This document shows, piece after piece, positions 55,801 to 64,000 of a stretch of 64,000 bases of DNA. Positions within the stretch are counted from its first letter, which is position 1, and every line of letters starts with the position of its first letter. A program made the position numbers and the translations under genes. The DNA is from Alligator mississippiensis (Eukaryota > Chordata > Crocodylia > Alligatoridae), in NCBI RefSeq assembly GCF_030867095.1, contig NC_081829.1, positions 92,527,261 to 92,591,260 on the forward strand, given 5' to 3'. The notes beneath the pieces are model-generated. The model was not told the DNA's origin, made no database searches, and was given only the letters and a program-made list of their open reading frames with translations.

Positions 55801-58800
55801 GAGAGGGAAAGGGAGCTTCCCTGCTATGATCACCCCAGCTTATCAAATAGCGAAGAGAGCTAATGAGTTAGCCAGTGATGTGAGTGACAAAAACTCTCTT
55901 TTGTGATAACAGCATGTTTGTCTTTGGGCGATATTCTTTTCTGACAAAACTTGTGGCATTGTTTTTTGTGTGGCCACAGGCCTTTGCTTATGCACAGAGG
56001 AAAACAAGATCTCGATGTTCATGAAACCAGCAGCGGTCATGCCTGTGAGCTGGGTTCTCCACCCGCTCTTAGTTGCACTTGCACACCATAGGGAGGAGGG
56101 GACCACAAGGAGTCAGGCCTCTGATTTTGTGCTGCCCAGCCATGGCATAAATTGGAGCTGCTTATTTGCAACTCTTATTTATACCAGGGGTACAATGCTC
56201 CTCCATGACCTTACACCAATGGCAGATAGGGTTTAGCAGAGCTTTTCTCTACTATGAATTTCCCTGTCCCTACAAATTCCCTGTCCTGCTCAGCCCTCCC
56301 TTTATGTTGGCAGAGGAGGGAGCACCATGCAAGTGCTCCAGAGCAGTCTTGGTGGCCTAAAGAAGCCAGCCTTTTGAGAATTAATTATATGTCTATAAAT
56401 AAAACTATGGCTATAAATGTCTATAAATAAAACTATGGTTATATGTCTATAAATAAAACTATGGCTATAAATAAAACAGAGTGCTGATAGTATATAAAAT
56501 ATGTCTTTTGGCTCTGGCCTCACAATATGATTCTTCTTCCCCTTCTGCACCTGAAAAGCCCAATCCAAACCACATCAAATCATAAGAAGGATTTGCAATA
56601 GAAAATTACCAGGCTCCTTTGATTAATGAACATATTTTCCAAATGACTCATTAGTGTCATTTTATATCTGGGCAGTGATAGGAGCTATAGATTGTACAAT
56701 GTGCTAGATGCATAGATGTGACTTTAAATTGTGACCACAGAGTTATTCAGGTCATTAACTCATCAGTGAAAATTAAGAGGGGCCCATAGTTTATTATGCA
56801 CATTGTCCTTGATCTGTGGGAAGCTTCAGCATGGGTTTTTTTAGCTTCAACAGGGATAGTGTAAATCCTGGCCCTACACTTGAACTCTCAAATAGAATAA
56901 GACTCTCATTATCATTTTGCAGAATAAAATCTCCTATTAATTATTACTGGTGGGCAAACAATCCTTCTGTACAGCATGCAAAAGACCGTGAGATTAAGCA
57001 GGATGAATGGCACCTATGGTAATTTTGCACTTAGGTTCATTATTTGTTGTTTTTGAATCCCTTGGCGCATCGGGCATCAGCTGCTACTTAGCAGAGGATA
57101 CTGGTATTGATAGACTAGTGATCTAAACTGGTAGGGCATATTGTATGTTCTTAAAATAATGTGAAACCAAACACTGCTATTTTGTTGTTTTAGATTCACG
57201 TAGCAAACATGTCTTCCGTGGACTGATAGCTATGGACATTTTGGCAATCCCTTATCATCAACATGTGCGTGTGATTTATTATGCAGCAAATGCAAACTCA
57301 TCTGGCTTGCTCTTTTTTAATTTCCTGTTAGGTGAGGTATCATCAAAGGTATGAAAAAGAGATGAGGGGAAAAGCCAGCCAAGGAGTTGGAACAGATGCT
57401 GCTTTCACAAGAGAAAACATGGATCAGTTTAGTCAGGTATGGAGCTGTTAAGAGATGTTGTGCTGCAGTTGATTATTCGTACTGCCATAAAGTTTCACAA
57501 GGGCAATGCAACCTGCTGCCCTCTGGCTTAAACTTTGTTTCCCTCCAGGAGAAATCTAAGCCTCAAAAGAAAGAGGATGAGGTGTTAGAGAGAAGGCAGT
57601 TAGACATATTCTCTGGGCCAACATTTCTGGATGTCTTAGTAGCTTTGCAGCTTTAAATAAATTCAAACAGCACTTAAGATCATAGAAGGTCTCTAAAACT
57701 TTGGCTGTGCATAAGAGTGATATTTTTACCCTGACAAGCTGTTCTTCAACTATGTGAGGACAAACAGGCTTCCTTTCAACACTGTGCACTGTGGCTTGAT
57801 TTTGTTTAATTTTTCAGCAAATATTATTATGGTGGCAATGCTAAAAAAATCCCCATGTCCTTTTTTACTGAAATGATGCCTCTCCCTTGGAAGATGTACA
57901 GCACAATGATCATAACCCCAAGGATTATATTTGAAGAGACAATTATTATTTCTTCATGTGCTGTTCTTAGAGGTGTCAAAATTATGAGCAGTCTAAATGT
58001 AGTTTTTAATCCTCTTCATTTTTTTATCCTATCTTTCATGATCTTGTTGGGGCAGATTATAATACCCTTTTTCAAATTGGACAGGACACTACCCATCCAA
58101 TAGTTTCATTGATGTGAACATGGCTATTTTAGGAGTAAAGTGCTATGTAACATGTGTTAAGGGTATTAGAAGCCAACCCAACAGGATCAAGAAAATAAGT
58201 GAGATTTGAAGTTTATAGCCTCAGCCCTTTTTGAGCTGTCGGAATGAAAAATTCCTATTTTGTTAAAAATCTGTTTTGTTCATGTTTGGATAACTACTAA
58301 GTGTCTGAGTTGATTTAGCTCAAACTTGGAAATATCAGTTTTGGACTGAGATCAAAGATAGGAAAAAAATGAAAGACATTTGTTGAGGAAGTTGTAAAGA
58401 ACTGAAGAAGAGAAGTCAGAATGGAAGTTAGAAATCAGCCTGAAGAACAGCATTTTAAAAGAGCGACCCAGCTAATCATTCATGGTTATTTTTAGAGCCT
58501 CTGCATATATATATAGCTCTTTTTAGGTACAGAACAAGTACAGAGGCTGTTCCCAGACCTCAGTCTGGTGTGACCTTATCTTAACATGTGATATTGGATG
58601 CAACACAACATGACTACAATGCACTTCTTTGCGGTGAGAGCCCTTAGGAGAGAGAATGCAAAAATAGGCAGGGTTTACTTCTTTCCTACACTATTTATGC
58701 CATTCCTGACCAGGCAAATATTTTCAGGAGTGGGTGTGTGTCCCCGGCCTGTCTGGGAGGTGCGAGGAGGCTGGAGCGGGTTTCACTGCTGTGAACCTCT

Positions 58801-61800
58801 TGTCCGAGGTGGTGTAGCGGCAAGCGTCTGAGGCAAAGCAGCAGTACAGTGCAGTGGTGGGAGGGCAAAACCCCTGCTCCCAGTGCCTTCTGCTATCCAT
58901 CCAGAGCACAGCTTGGCCCAGGCTGCCCTGCCCTGCACAGATCCGGGGGCACATGCCCGCTCCCATGCCCTCCCGGACAGGCAGCGAGAGCCGCCGGAGG
59001 AGCCACCAGAAGAGCAGCTCCCAGACAGGTGGCACGCAGTGGCAGGAGTTCCCCTCCCCAAGTCCCGCGTCCGCCCACCCCAGCTGGGCAGCTTGTCCCA
59101 GCCCCAGCCTCAATCTCTTCCCCGCTGTGGAGGTGTTGATCTGCGCCCCCCTGCCCCAAATGCCCTTTCCCTCCCCTCTCTGCCCACCAAAATAGACTTA
59201 CCAGTTGGAGGTAGCTTTATCCGGTGTCATCGAGGACTGCTGCCTGTTTAGTCTATGGCCGAATCTCTGAATTGGTGCCGAATCTCCGGATCTGAATTGA
59301 CTGAATCGAATCAGGACAGTGATTTGAATCACCGAATCGAATCAGTGTCCCTCTGAATCCGAATCCAAAGCAAATACTTGCTGCTTTGCACTGGCCTACT
59401 GGTTGGGACACGGGAGTGCTAAAGCATGGGGACTGCCTGCTGCCTAGCCCTGCACTTTAGTACCCTTGTGCCTCAGTTAGCAAACTGCACTGGAGTTTAT
59501 TTCTTCATCTTAATAGCACATGGAGATACACCTCTAATAACATCGTGTGGCATGTCATGGCACCCTCAAAAGGATCTCAAGGCACCACAGGGTGCTGTTG
59601 CACCTTGGTTGAAATCAGTCTGCGAGAACAACAAGAATGACAACGTTAACACAACGAACTTCTTTGCTTGCTTTGTTTTTTCACTTTCATACTACCCGAG
59701 TAGCTCTTAATGACAGAGTGACTTCATCCTCAACAGATCCCTGAGGGTTAGGACAGTATTTTTTCACAATTTAAAACATGAGGACTAAAGCCAGTAGAGA
59801 TGTTATTGAGTCATGCAGGGGCCCTCATCTAGAGCCAGATTTGAATCAGAACTCCTGAGTCCTTCACCATTCTTCCTTTCTTGTCTTTGCAGACAAACAT
59901 ATATTAATGCTACATGGGGACTATAAAATGCTATCACTTGGGCAACATAAATAAAGAGACCATAGAGAAAGTTCATATAATGATGATGAAATGCATATAT
60001 TTCAATATGAAATGACAGACTTAACAAAGAAATGGAAATAATAAGCCGGACAAACAAGAACAGACTGGGAGGGGGGGTGGTTAGTACAGTCATTAGTAAC
60101 CCATAGTCCTTGAATTTTCTGCAGGATTATATGGGTGAATATGAAGAGCACAGGGGGAAAGGAAGCTTTCCTGCTATGATCACGCCAGCTTACCAAAATG
60201 CCAAGAAAGCAAATGAATTGGCAAGTGATGTAAGTATGAAACTGAAATCATCAATATACTACTGGAATGGTTAAAAAAATAGCAATTTTGTCAACGCAGA
60301 AAGCAGAATGCTAGAATTAAATCAGCAGAGTAAACACCGATGGCTTTTCACCATATTGCTGGGGACTAGATCACTCAGAGTAGGGCTCTCCAACTTCCAA
60401 GTCCCCAGGGGCCGCACCAGCGGGGACTGCACACCACATGGACTGTGTCAGCGAGCCACAGGCTACCAGGCTGTGCACTGTGCAGATGCTCGTGCCTCCC
60501 TGCCCCACACTGCTTTGTGCACTCCCTTGGGCAACCCTCACTGCGGCACTGCGCACCTCCTATTGCTGTACTGCGTGGCTGTGACGTCCCCCATGCCCCA
60601 CTGCAAAGTGCATCCTTACAGGCACTTCCCCACTGCACTGCTACGCCATGCACCTTCCCCCCACTGCTGCCCCATGCAAGTATGATCCTCCCTCTCCTCC
60701 CATGCAGCCCAGTCCTTGCATACAGCCTGGCCTCCCCCTCCTCTCCCTGCACTGCTCTACCCCCTGGGACAAGGGAAGGAAGCAGCCAAAGATGAAAGGG
60801 GAGCCGGGAGACTCCAGTTGCTTTTGCAGTTGGAACAATGTGGGCAACTGGTGGCCAGGTGAGAGCCCAGCCTCAACCTAACCCCTCACATTGTACAACC
60901 CTGACTCAGAAGTTTAGTACTGCCCACTATAATGAATGCAGCCTATATATCTAAATAGTTTTAGTCATGAGGCTTGCTACAGTATCTTTTGTCAAGAGAT
61001 GCAATTTCCTTGTTCTGATTTGGGTGCATATGGTATATATTGTACCTTTCCAGCTGAGAGGTCATATTAAGAAAAGGGATTGTAGGGTATGGCACTGCCA
61101 CATCATATGGACTGCACTCCTTATCTGCAAACCAGTGATTTTTTGAGCAGTTATTTAAAGAATAGGCACAGACTGAGAAGTGGCAGTGTCTGGTTCTTCA
61201 TCAGCCAAGGATGATCAACCCCAGTTAAAGGGATTGCCTCTAAAAGCGAACATTGTGTCAGTCTACATGTCTCTTCTGTGCTTATTCAGTCTGCTGTTGC
61301 TACGAGGGGTGCCTGTTGGCGATAATTTTTGTTTCGTGGACACCTGTCCATTAGGAAATGGACTGATTCCATCAACTCAGACCATTAATTAAACCAGCAG
61401 ATGTTAAGATCTTTCAGCCAATGCCAGCCTGGACCAGATACAGGCAGTGACTTAGAGGTGACAGGTTTCATGGTGTTCTGTTACTTGGGCCCATGTCTGG
61501 GGGAATATAAAAAGCCTGAGATCCTCAGTGGCTGCGATCTATTTTGGTGAAAAATCCAATGATATCCAGTTTAAGTATGAAACAGTTAAGTTCCCTGATT
61601 AAAGAGGCCATTTTAATCCATCTTCAAGATGTGAAAAATAAAATGATGTTTCCTAATTTGCAGTTATTTGCAGAGAGGTTGTTGTAGTTCAGGTCAAATG
61701 CATTGCAGTATCAGATTGCTTAATTTTGTTTAAAACCTAAGGAGTTGGCTTTAAGAGATTCTGAAAATGAAATCAGAGTGATCATAATATTGCAACACAC

Positions 61801-62845
61801 ACCAAACTTTCAAATGTAGGCGTGTTAAATTGCATGGGATAAAGAACGTAAGCAGCAGGGTGTCGGTGTAAATCATTGCTCTGCGGTCCTTTTGAAGTAT
61901 TTATGTGCAAAAGATAGGCAGTATATAAATAAATTTTCAGCCCCATAAGTGAAATCATGGCCCTATTTAATTAAGTCAGTGGTAAAATTTGCAAATTAAA
62001 TTGGGGGTGTTGGTTGTAGCTGTGTTGATCTAAGGACATAGGCAGACAAAGTTTTGTCTAATAAAAGATAAAAGACATAGGCAGACAAGGTTTTGTCTAA
62101 TAAAAGATACAGACCAACTTTATTAGACCAACTAAATAGTTGGGAAAAAATTAGACCAACTTTTATTTAGACCAACTAATAGTTGGGAAAAAAGTTTTTT
62201 GAAAGCTTTCGGGTATAAACACCCTTCTTCAGGCAGAGAGAGACTTTATCATCTAAACATCACTTCCTTTCACACGGACCCATGCATCATATTTATCTTA
62301 GAAATCCTATAAAAAAGTACCATACATTTAACAAGCTGGTCTCTGTACAAGAAAACTTCATAGGGTTCCCATTTCATCACCTTCCTCCATTTCTTCACTG
62401 GTAGGTTAACATGAAACTACAGAAAATTGAATCTGTTAAAAGAATAGTGTAGACACCCCAGCCAGTTGTTCACCAAGTTGCTAGCCAAGCTTGGTTTTGG
62501 CTAAATTGTCAAGTGGCTTCATGAGAGCCATGGGATTGTCTGACTTGTAATTTTCTAGGGAGATGATTTTAGGAAGTAATAACCTATCTTTCTACCTTTT
62601 TTCATTTTTCTGTTTGCTTTTTAAAGCAAAAAGAAATAGGAAAGGTATTATTATAGCATTAAAGTAACTAGAAAGAGCAGTATTGACAAGATGTCTATAT
62701 TTTGATTATATTTTCACTTTCTCTTTAGATAAAATACAAGAAGGATCTTTCAAAGATGAAAGGAGCAGCACACTACCATTCCCTTTCGGCCGAAGATAAC
62801 CTAGTTCTTAAGCGAGCCCAGAATGTTAACAAGCTTGCCAGTGAG
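43803..62845 (+). CDS. NRAP: NRAP, nebulin-related anchoring protein, 5' part (11 exons)
   Basis: Join of 43803..43874, 44397..44491, 45164..45251, 48707..48811, 51470..51574, 52848..52955, 54043..54147, 55772..55879, 57332..57436, 60125..60229 and 62729..62845; 371 codons in one frame. Residues 6-57 form a LIM domain with all eight zinc ligands (Cys6, Cys9, His27, Cys30, Cys33, Cys36, Cys54, His57). From about residue 155 come nebulin-type actin-binding repeats of 35-39 residues, each exon ending at the SD/SE-(V/I/L)-(K/R)Y boundary, several with [16 protein letters not shown] binds actin, talin and related proteins at myotendinous junctions, intercalated discs and nascent myofibrils. The human protein is about 1730 residues, so some four fifths lie beyond the right edge. 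No break in the frame was seen. Confidence 0.96.
44090..44252 (+). repeat. AT-rich tandem repeat in NRAP intron 1
   Basis: CTTACTATTAAATTACTTAC and TATTATCTTACTA words repeat about five times. The block is bracketed by AAGATAGTAATTTA at both ends. Confidence 0.8.
44397..44491 (+). CDS. NRAP: NRAP exon 2 (rest of LIM domain)
   Basis: Acceptor TTCCTAG, donor GTAAGT; 95 bp ending in a split Ala codon. Encodes [13 protein letters not shown] to KKPYCQ, with zinc ligands His27, Cys30, Cys33, Cys36 and Cys54. Confidence 0.96.
45164..45251 (+). CDS. NRAP: NRAP exon 3
   Basis: Acceptor TTTTATAG, donor GTAAGA; 88 bp. [20 protein letters not shown] is nearly identical to human; His57 is the last LIM zinc ligand. 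Confidence 0.94.
45741..45857 (+). other. Candidate extra in-frame NRAP exon
   Basis: After an acceptor-like GTTCATTTAG there are 39 open codons ([12 protein letters not shown] to VSVKKPKM) followed by GTATTA, a weak donor. Length 117 bp keeps phase 0 with exons 3 and 4. The peptide is not nebulin-like and has no counterpart in the human protein as I know it, so it may be chance. Confidence 0.2.
46606..46643 (+). repeat. TAG/TAA microsatellite
   Basis: GTAGTAGTAGTAATAGTAC followed by TAGTGGTAGTAATAATAAG, an imperfect trinucleotide run. Confidence 0.85.
47245..47510 (-). mobile_element. MIR-like SINE relic
   Basis: TTGCTCTGCCACTTATG, GTGTGACCTTGGGCAGGGCA and AATTGTATAATGAAGATA follow the order of the complemented MIR consensus (CTCTGCCACT, GTGTGACCTTGGGCAAG, CTGTAAAATGGGGATA). 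Confidence 0.7.
48138..48215 (-). mobile_element. CR1 LINE 3' tail
   Basis: ATAGATTCATAGATGCTAGG, GGCTGGAAGGGACCTCGCAG and ATCATTGGGTCCAGCCC are the complement of a CR1 end of the type common in crocodilians. Confidence 0.85.
48484..48522. repeat. Terminal piece of the dispersed fold-back family
   Basis: CTGTATCCTTAGACCAACAC then GGCTACAACCTA matches the complement of the GTTGTAGCTGTGTTGATCTA end at about 62011. The 270 bp between this and the CR1 tail is not recognised. Confidence 0.6.
48707..48811 (+). CDS. NRAP: NRAP exon 4
   Basis: Acceptor TTTTTGTTGCAG, donor GTAAGA; 35 codons, [18 protein letters not shown] aligning with human EQCKSVFHWDM. This is the weakly conserved linker after the LIM domain. 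Confidence 0.92.
49836..50290. mobile_element. hAT-like composite relic
   Basis: It starts TAGAGGTGCTTAACATCTGG, resembling the complemented right end of 156..475, followed by GGCCAGATCTGACCTGTGAG. From about 49960 the GC-rich wording (CATCCAGACAAGCGTGGCC) belongs to another family. The right end is not clear. Confidence 0.45.
50526..50829. mobile_element. Short inverted-end DNA transposon, unnamed
   Basis: CACATTTGTCCCAGGA at the left and TCCTGGGACAAATGCA at the right are near-perfect 16-bp inverted repeats about 300 bp apart. The interior shares about 95 bp with 1500..1640. No coding capacity. Confidence 0.65.
51470..51574 (+). CDS. NRAP: NRAP exon 5
   Basis: Acceptor CCTTTCTAG, donor GTAAGT; 35 codons. 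[19 protein letters not shown] corresponds to human YGEGNAWCPGALPDPEIVR. Confidence 0.94.
51940..52512 (+). mobile_element. CR1 LINE 3' end with long open frame
   Basis: An open frame of 176 codons (51964..52494) reads [17 protein letters not shown], then [52 protein letters not shown] and [10 protein letters not shown], the C-terminal part of CR1 ORF2. It is followed by CCTTCCAGCCCTAACG and a TCTATGAAATCTATGAAA tail. The uninterrupted frame makes it the youngest CR1 here. 5'-truncated. Confidence 0.96.
52848..52955 (+). CDS. NRAP: NRAP exon 6 (nebulin repeat)
   Basis: Acceptor CTTTTAG, donor GTAAGT; 36 codons. [19 protein letters not shown] is followed by [17 protein letters not shown]. Confidence 0.96.
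52956..54042 (+). other. NRAP intron 6
   Basis: AT-rich sequence; no mobile element, RNA gene or exon recognised. Confidence 0.7.
54043..54147 (+). CDS. NRAP: NRAP exon 7 (nebulin repeat)
   Basis: Acceptor TGCTTCCAG, donor GTAAGT; 35 codons, [20 protein letters not shown] then [15 protein letters not shown]; human VEYKRGHDERISRFSTVVDT. Confidence 0.96.
54148..55771 (+). other. NRAP intron 7
   Basis: Contains a GC-rich purine-biased block (54700..55180) of unknown origin and a CR1 tail (55300..55460). Confidence 0.65.
55300..55460 (+). mobile_element. CR1 LINE 3' tail
   Basis: GGGCAGGGGGTTGAACTAGA, TGACTTCTCAAGTTCCCTTC and CAGCCCTATTCTGTAATTCT followed by GTGAT; a typical CR1 end. Confidence 0.9.
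55772..55879 (+). CDS. NRAP: NRAP exon 8 (nebulin repeat)
   Basis: Acceptor TTTTTACAG, donor GTGAGT; 36 codons, [19 protein letters not shown] and [14 protein letters not shown]. It is very similar to exon 6, from an ancient repeat duplication rather than a recent one: the two exons differ at many silent sites. Confidence 0.96.
55880..57331 (+). other. NRAP intron 8
   Basis: Holds the 26-28 bp tandem repeat at 56387; otherwise AT-rich, nothing recognised. Confidence 0.7.
56387..56479 (+). repeat. Tandem repeat, unit 26-28 bp, 3.5 copies
   Basis: TATATGTCTATAAATAAAAC followed by TATGGC or TATGGT repeats three times, then a partial unit. Every unit contains AATAAA. Confidence 0.9.
57332..57436 (+). 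CDS. NRAP: NRAP exon 9 (nebulin repeat)
   Basis: Acceptor TTCCTGTTAG, donor GTATGG; 35 codons starting [20 protein letters not shown], ending MDQFSQ; human VRYHQQYQKEMRGMAGPAIG. Confidence 0.95.
58740..59370 (+). repeat. GC-rich element ending in GAATCGAATC wording
   Basis: A GC-rich body is followed at 59260..59370 by short degenerate repeats of GAATC: CCGAATCTC, GAATCGAATCAGGACAGTGA, CACCGAATCGAATCAGTG. The same wording, in complement, is at 63840..63970. Probably one family of mobile or satellite-derived DNA; not recognised. Confidence 0.55.
59720..59880 (+). mobile_element. MIR-like SINE relic
   Basis: ACAATTTAAAACATGAGGAC, then GTCATGCAGG and AGCCAGATTTGAATCAGAAC with CTCCTGAGTCC match the MIR order in the forward sense. 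Confidence 0.6.
60125..60229 (+). CDS. NRAP: NRAP exon 10 (nebulin repeat)
   Basis: Acceptor TTTTCTGCAG, donor GTAAGT; 35 codons, [18 protein letters not shown] then [17 protein letters not shown]. Confidence 0.96.
60381..60903. mobile_element. Non-autonomous hAT-like element, 523 bp
   Basis: It is flanked by ACTCAGAG and ACTCAGAA (8-bp duplication, one difference). Ends TAGGGCTCTCCAAC and GTACAACCCTG are weakly inverted. The interior is C-rich with GCAC/CCCCAC wording, giving spurious open frames. Confidence 0.7.
62005..62245 (+). repeat. Dispersed fold-back family copy with internal duplication
   Basis: GTTGTAGCTGTGTTGATCTA opens the copy. The 36-bp AGACATAGGCAGACAAGG / TTTTGTCTAATAAAAGATA unit occurs twice, and TTAGACCAACTAAATAGTTG is repeated in part. 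It closes with GAAAGCTTTCGGGTATAAAC and CCCTTCTTCAGGCAGAGAG. CCAACTAAATAGTTGG is a perfect palindrome. Confidence 0.85.
62729..62845 (+). CDS. NRAP: NRAP exon 11 (nebulin repeat)
   Basis: Acceptor CTCTTTAG, donor GTAAGG; 39 codons, [19 protein letters not shown] to NVNKLASE. The next exon (human VEYKKDLESSRG) is not found before 64000. Confidence 0.96.
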
Positions 62846-63404
62846 GTAAGGGGTCGTGCCGACTTACGGGAAGCAAGACATACCGCATGCAGCGATATCT
62901 GTTTCTCTGTGGAAGGGTGGTTCTGGTTTCTCAAGCTAGGAATGTAAAACACTGTGGTCCTTACTGAATAACATGCATGAAAACAGGTCAACGAGTAATT
63001 AAAAATGTGGTCGTACCTTCAGGAAAAACATTCATGAACATATCCAGAGGTGAAGTACATTGTCAGCTCTATTGACACCAGTGGATGTAGGCCAAGTTAC
63101 ATCAGATTGAGGACCTCACCAGCACCCATCCACTCAAGTTGCCTTTAAAGTAGAAACATCTTCTGATAAGCCAAAACAGCATTTCTGTTTCCTGAGCCAC
63201 AGTTTTCACTGAATGTGTTTAATATTTCCCTTTTTAACCAGTTCCTTTCATGAAGATACTCTTGATCCTCCCCTCTTTTTTCTTTAAGGAAAAGCAACCA
63301 AGATTATACAGATTATAGGCAGAGGAGAACGAAGAAGGCATATCCTTGTTTCAGATGATGTTCCCCAAAATGTTATTTATTTGGCTAGTTGTTGACTACT
63401 GTGT

Positions 63405-63600
63405 TGATGCTCAGGAGACCTCAGTTTTATATCTGGCTCTGTCACTGACCTGGCTGTCTTCAGGGCAAATCAGTTCATTTCTGTAAGCTTCAGTTCTCTC
63501 CTCCCTTCTCTAAAATGGAGATTTGGTGATCTTTACTTTCTTTTGTAGAGCGAGAGCTATACAGACAAAAAGTGCTCTTAGCGCACCGTGTGTTCTTGAT
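63405..63600 (-). mobile_element. MIR-like SINE relic
   Basis: CAGGAGACCTCAGTTTTATA, CTGGCTCTGTCACTGACC, GTAAGCTTCAGTTCTCTCC and CTAAAATGGAGATTTGGTGA follow the complemented MIR consensus in order. Confidence 0.65.
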
Positions 63601-63839
63601 TTTATTTTTCTGGGTTGTGAATTGATTTGAAACTGATATTTTTAATCTATGCTCAAATACAAGTTCAGCACTTAGGTGAGCAATTGTTTTTTACAAAAAA
63701 ATGAAAATGTCTACATTTCATCTGAAGCCCAAATTCCTCTGAGCAATAACACATCTACATCTGAATTTTGCCTGACCATAGGGTCATTCAGTGGGAATTT
63801 TTTTGTATACATGTAATAGGATGTAGGCTCGTGTGAATA

Positions 63840-64000
63840 GGGAACTATTCAATTCAGATTTGGATTCGGCCAATTTGGCGGACAGTGATTCGATTCGGAG
63901 ATTCGGCCAAATCAGCTTCAGAAGATTTGGCGCTGATTTGGAAAGATTTGGTGATTTGGATCGGCTGCGGAGAGGCAGGCACAACCGGGTGGCTGCAGGT
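63840..64000 (-). repeat. GATTCGG-rich repeat, truncated by the window end
   Basis: TTTGGATTCGGCCAATTTGG, CAGTGATTCGATTCGGAG and ATTCGGCCAAATC are the complement of wording at 59260..59370. A GC-rich part follows from 63965, as expected for the same element in the opposite orientation. Confidence 0.65.

Larger units (their letters stand above)
57437..60124 (+). other. NRAP intron 9
   Basis: Contains the GC-rich GAATCGAATC-type element (58740..59370) and a MIR-like relic (59720..59880). Other parts AT-rich, nothing recognised. Confidence 0.75.
60230..62728 (+). other. NRAP intron 10
   Basis: Holds the hAT-like element 60381..60903 and the dispersed-family copy 62005..62245; 60.9-62.0 kb and 62.25-62.7 kb are AT-rich with nothing recognised. 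Confidence 0.8.
62846..64000 (+). other. NRAP intron 11 (runs off the window)
   Basis: Includes a MIR-like relic (63405..63600) and the truncated GATTCGG element at the right edge; no further NRAP exon is visible. Confidence 0.75.

Noticed and set aside
58724-59251. Several 90-130 codon open frames
   Set aside because: They are confined to the GC-rich repeat at 58740..59370 and are incompatible with NRAP intron structure.
60308-60795. Overlapping open frames of 115-125 codons
   Set aside because: They lie inside the C-rich hAT-like element 60381..60903; Cys/His-rich by composition, without zinc-finger spacing.
1-64000. CRISPR arrays, bacterial operons, tRNA or rRNA genes
   Set aside because: The window is vertebrate genomic DNA; no regularly spaced palindromic repeats, no tRNA A/B-box structure and no rRNA wording were seen.

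Overview
This is vertebrate nuclear DNA: genes are split into short exons with GT-AG introns, and the rest is mostly old interspersed repeats. Numerous CR1 LINE pieces, many short non-autonomous hAT-like DNA transposons and a few MIR-like SINE relics point to a reptile. The wording of the CR1 3' ends is most like crocodilians; a turtle cannot be excluded by reading alone.

Three host genes can be read. (1) PLEKHS1, minus strand: two PH-domain exons (521..627 and 726..814); the gene runs off the left edge and its first exon was not found. (2) CASP7, minus strand: all six coding exons (36282 down to 9347), a complete 308-residue executioner caspase with catalytic His148 and Cys190 and both activation cleavage sites, a probable 3' UTR ending near 7665 and a probable CpG-island promoter at 39.1-39.6 kb. 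(3) NRAP, plus strand: eleven coding exons from 43803 to 62845 encoding the LIM domain and the first nebulin-type repeats (371 codons); the gene runs off the right edge. CASP7 and NRAP are head to head, and PLEKHS1 follows CASP7 in the same direction. This is the order known from human chromosome 10q25, so the segment is an old conserved linkage block.

Region by region: 0-0.8 kb PLEKHS1; 0.8-7.7 kb intergenic; 7.7-9.3 kb CASP7 3' UTR; 9.3-15.2 kb five CASP7 coding exons; 15.2-36.2 kb one large repeat-filled CASP7 intron; 36.2 kb first CASP7 coding exon; 36.3-39.1 kb 5' intron with hAT copies; 39.1-39.6 kb CpG island; 39.5-40.3 kb minisatellite; 40.6-43.3 kb CR1 and a transposon-like relic; 43.6-64 kb NRAP.

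The genes do not form a pathway: caspase-7 is a ubiquitous apoptotic protease, NRAP is a striated-muscle actin-anchoring scaffold and PLEKHS1 is a PH-domain protein. I see no new multi-gene system. The most notable unexplained structures are fold-back repeats of one dispersed family (21.3, 23.0-23.7, 62.1 kb), a 70-bp inverted pair inside a CASP7 intron, a ~95-bp minisatellite next to the CASP7 promoter, a possible extra in-frame NRAP exon at 45.74 kb, and a coding-like stretch at 6.16 kb.
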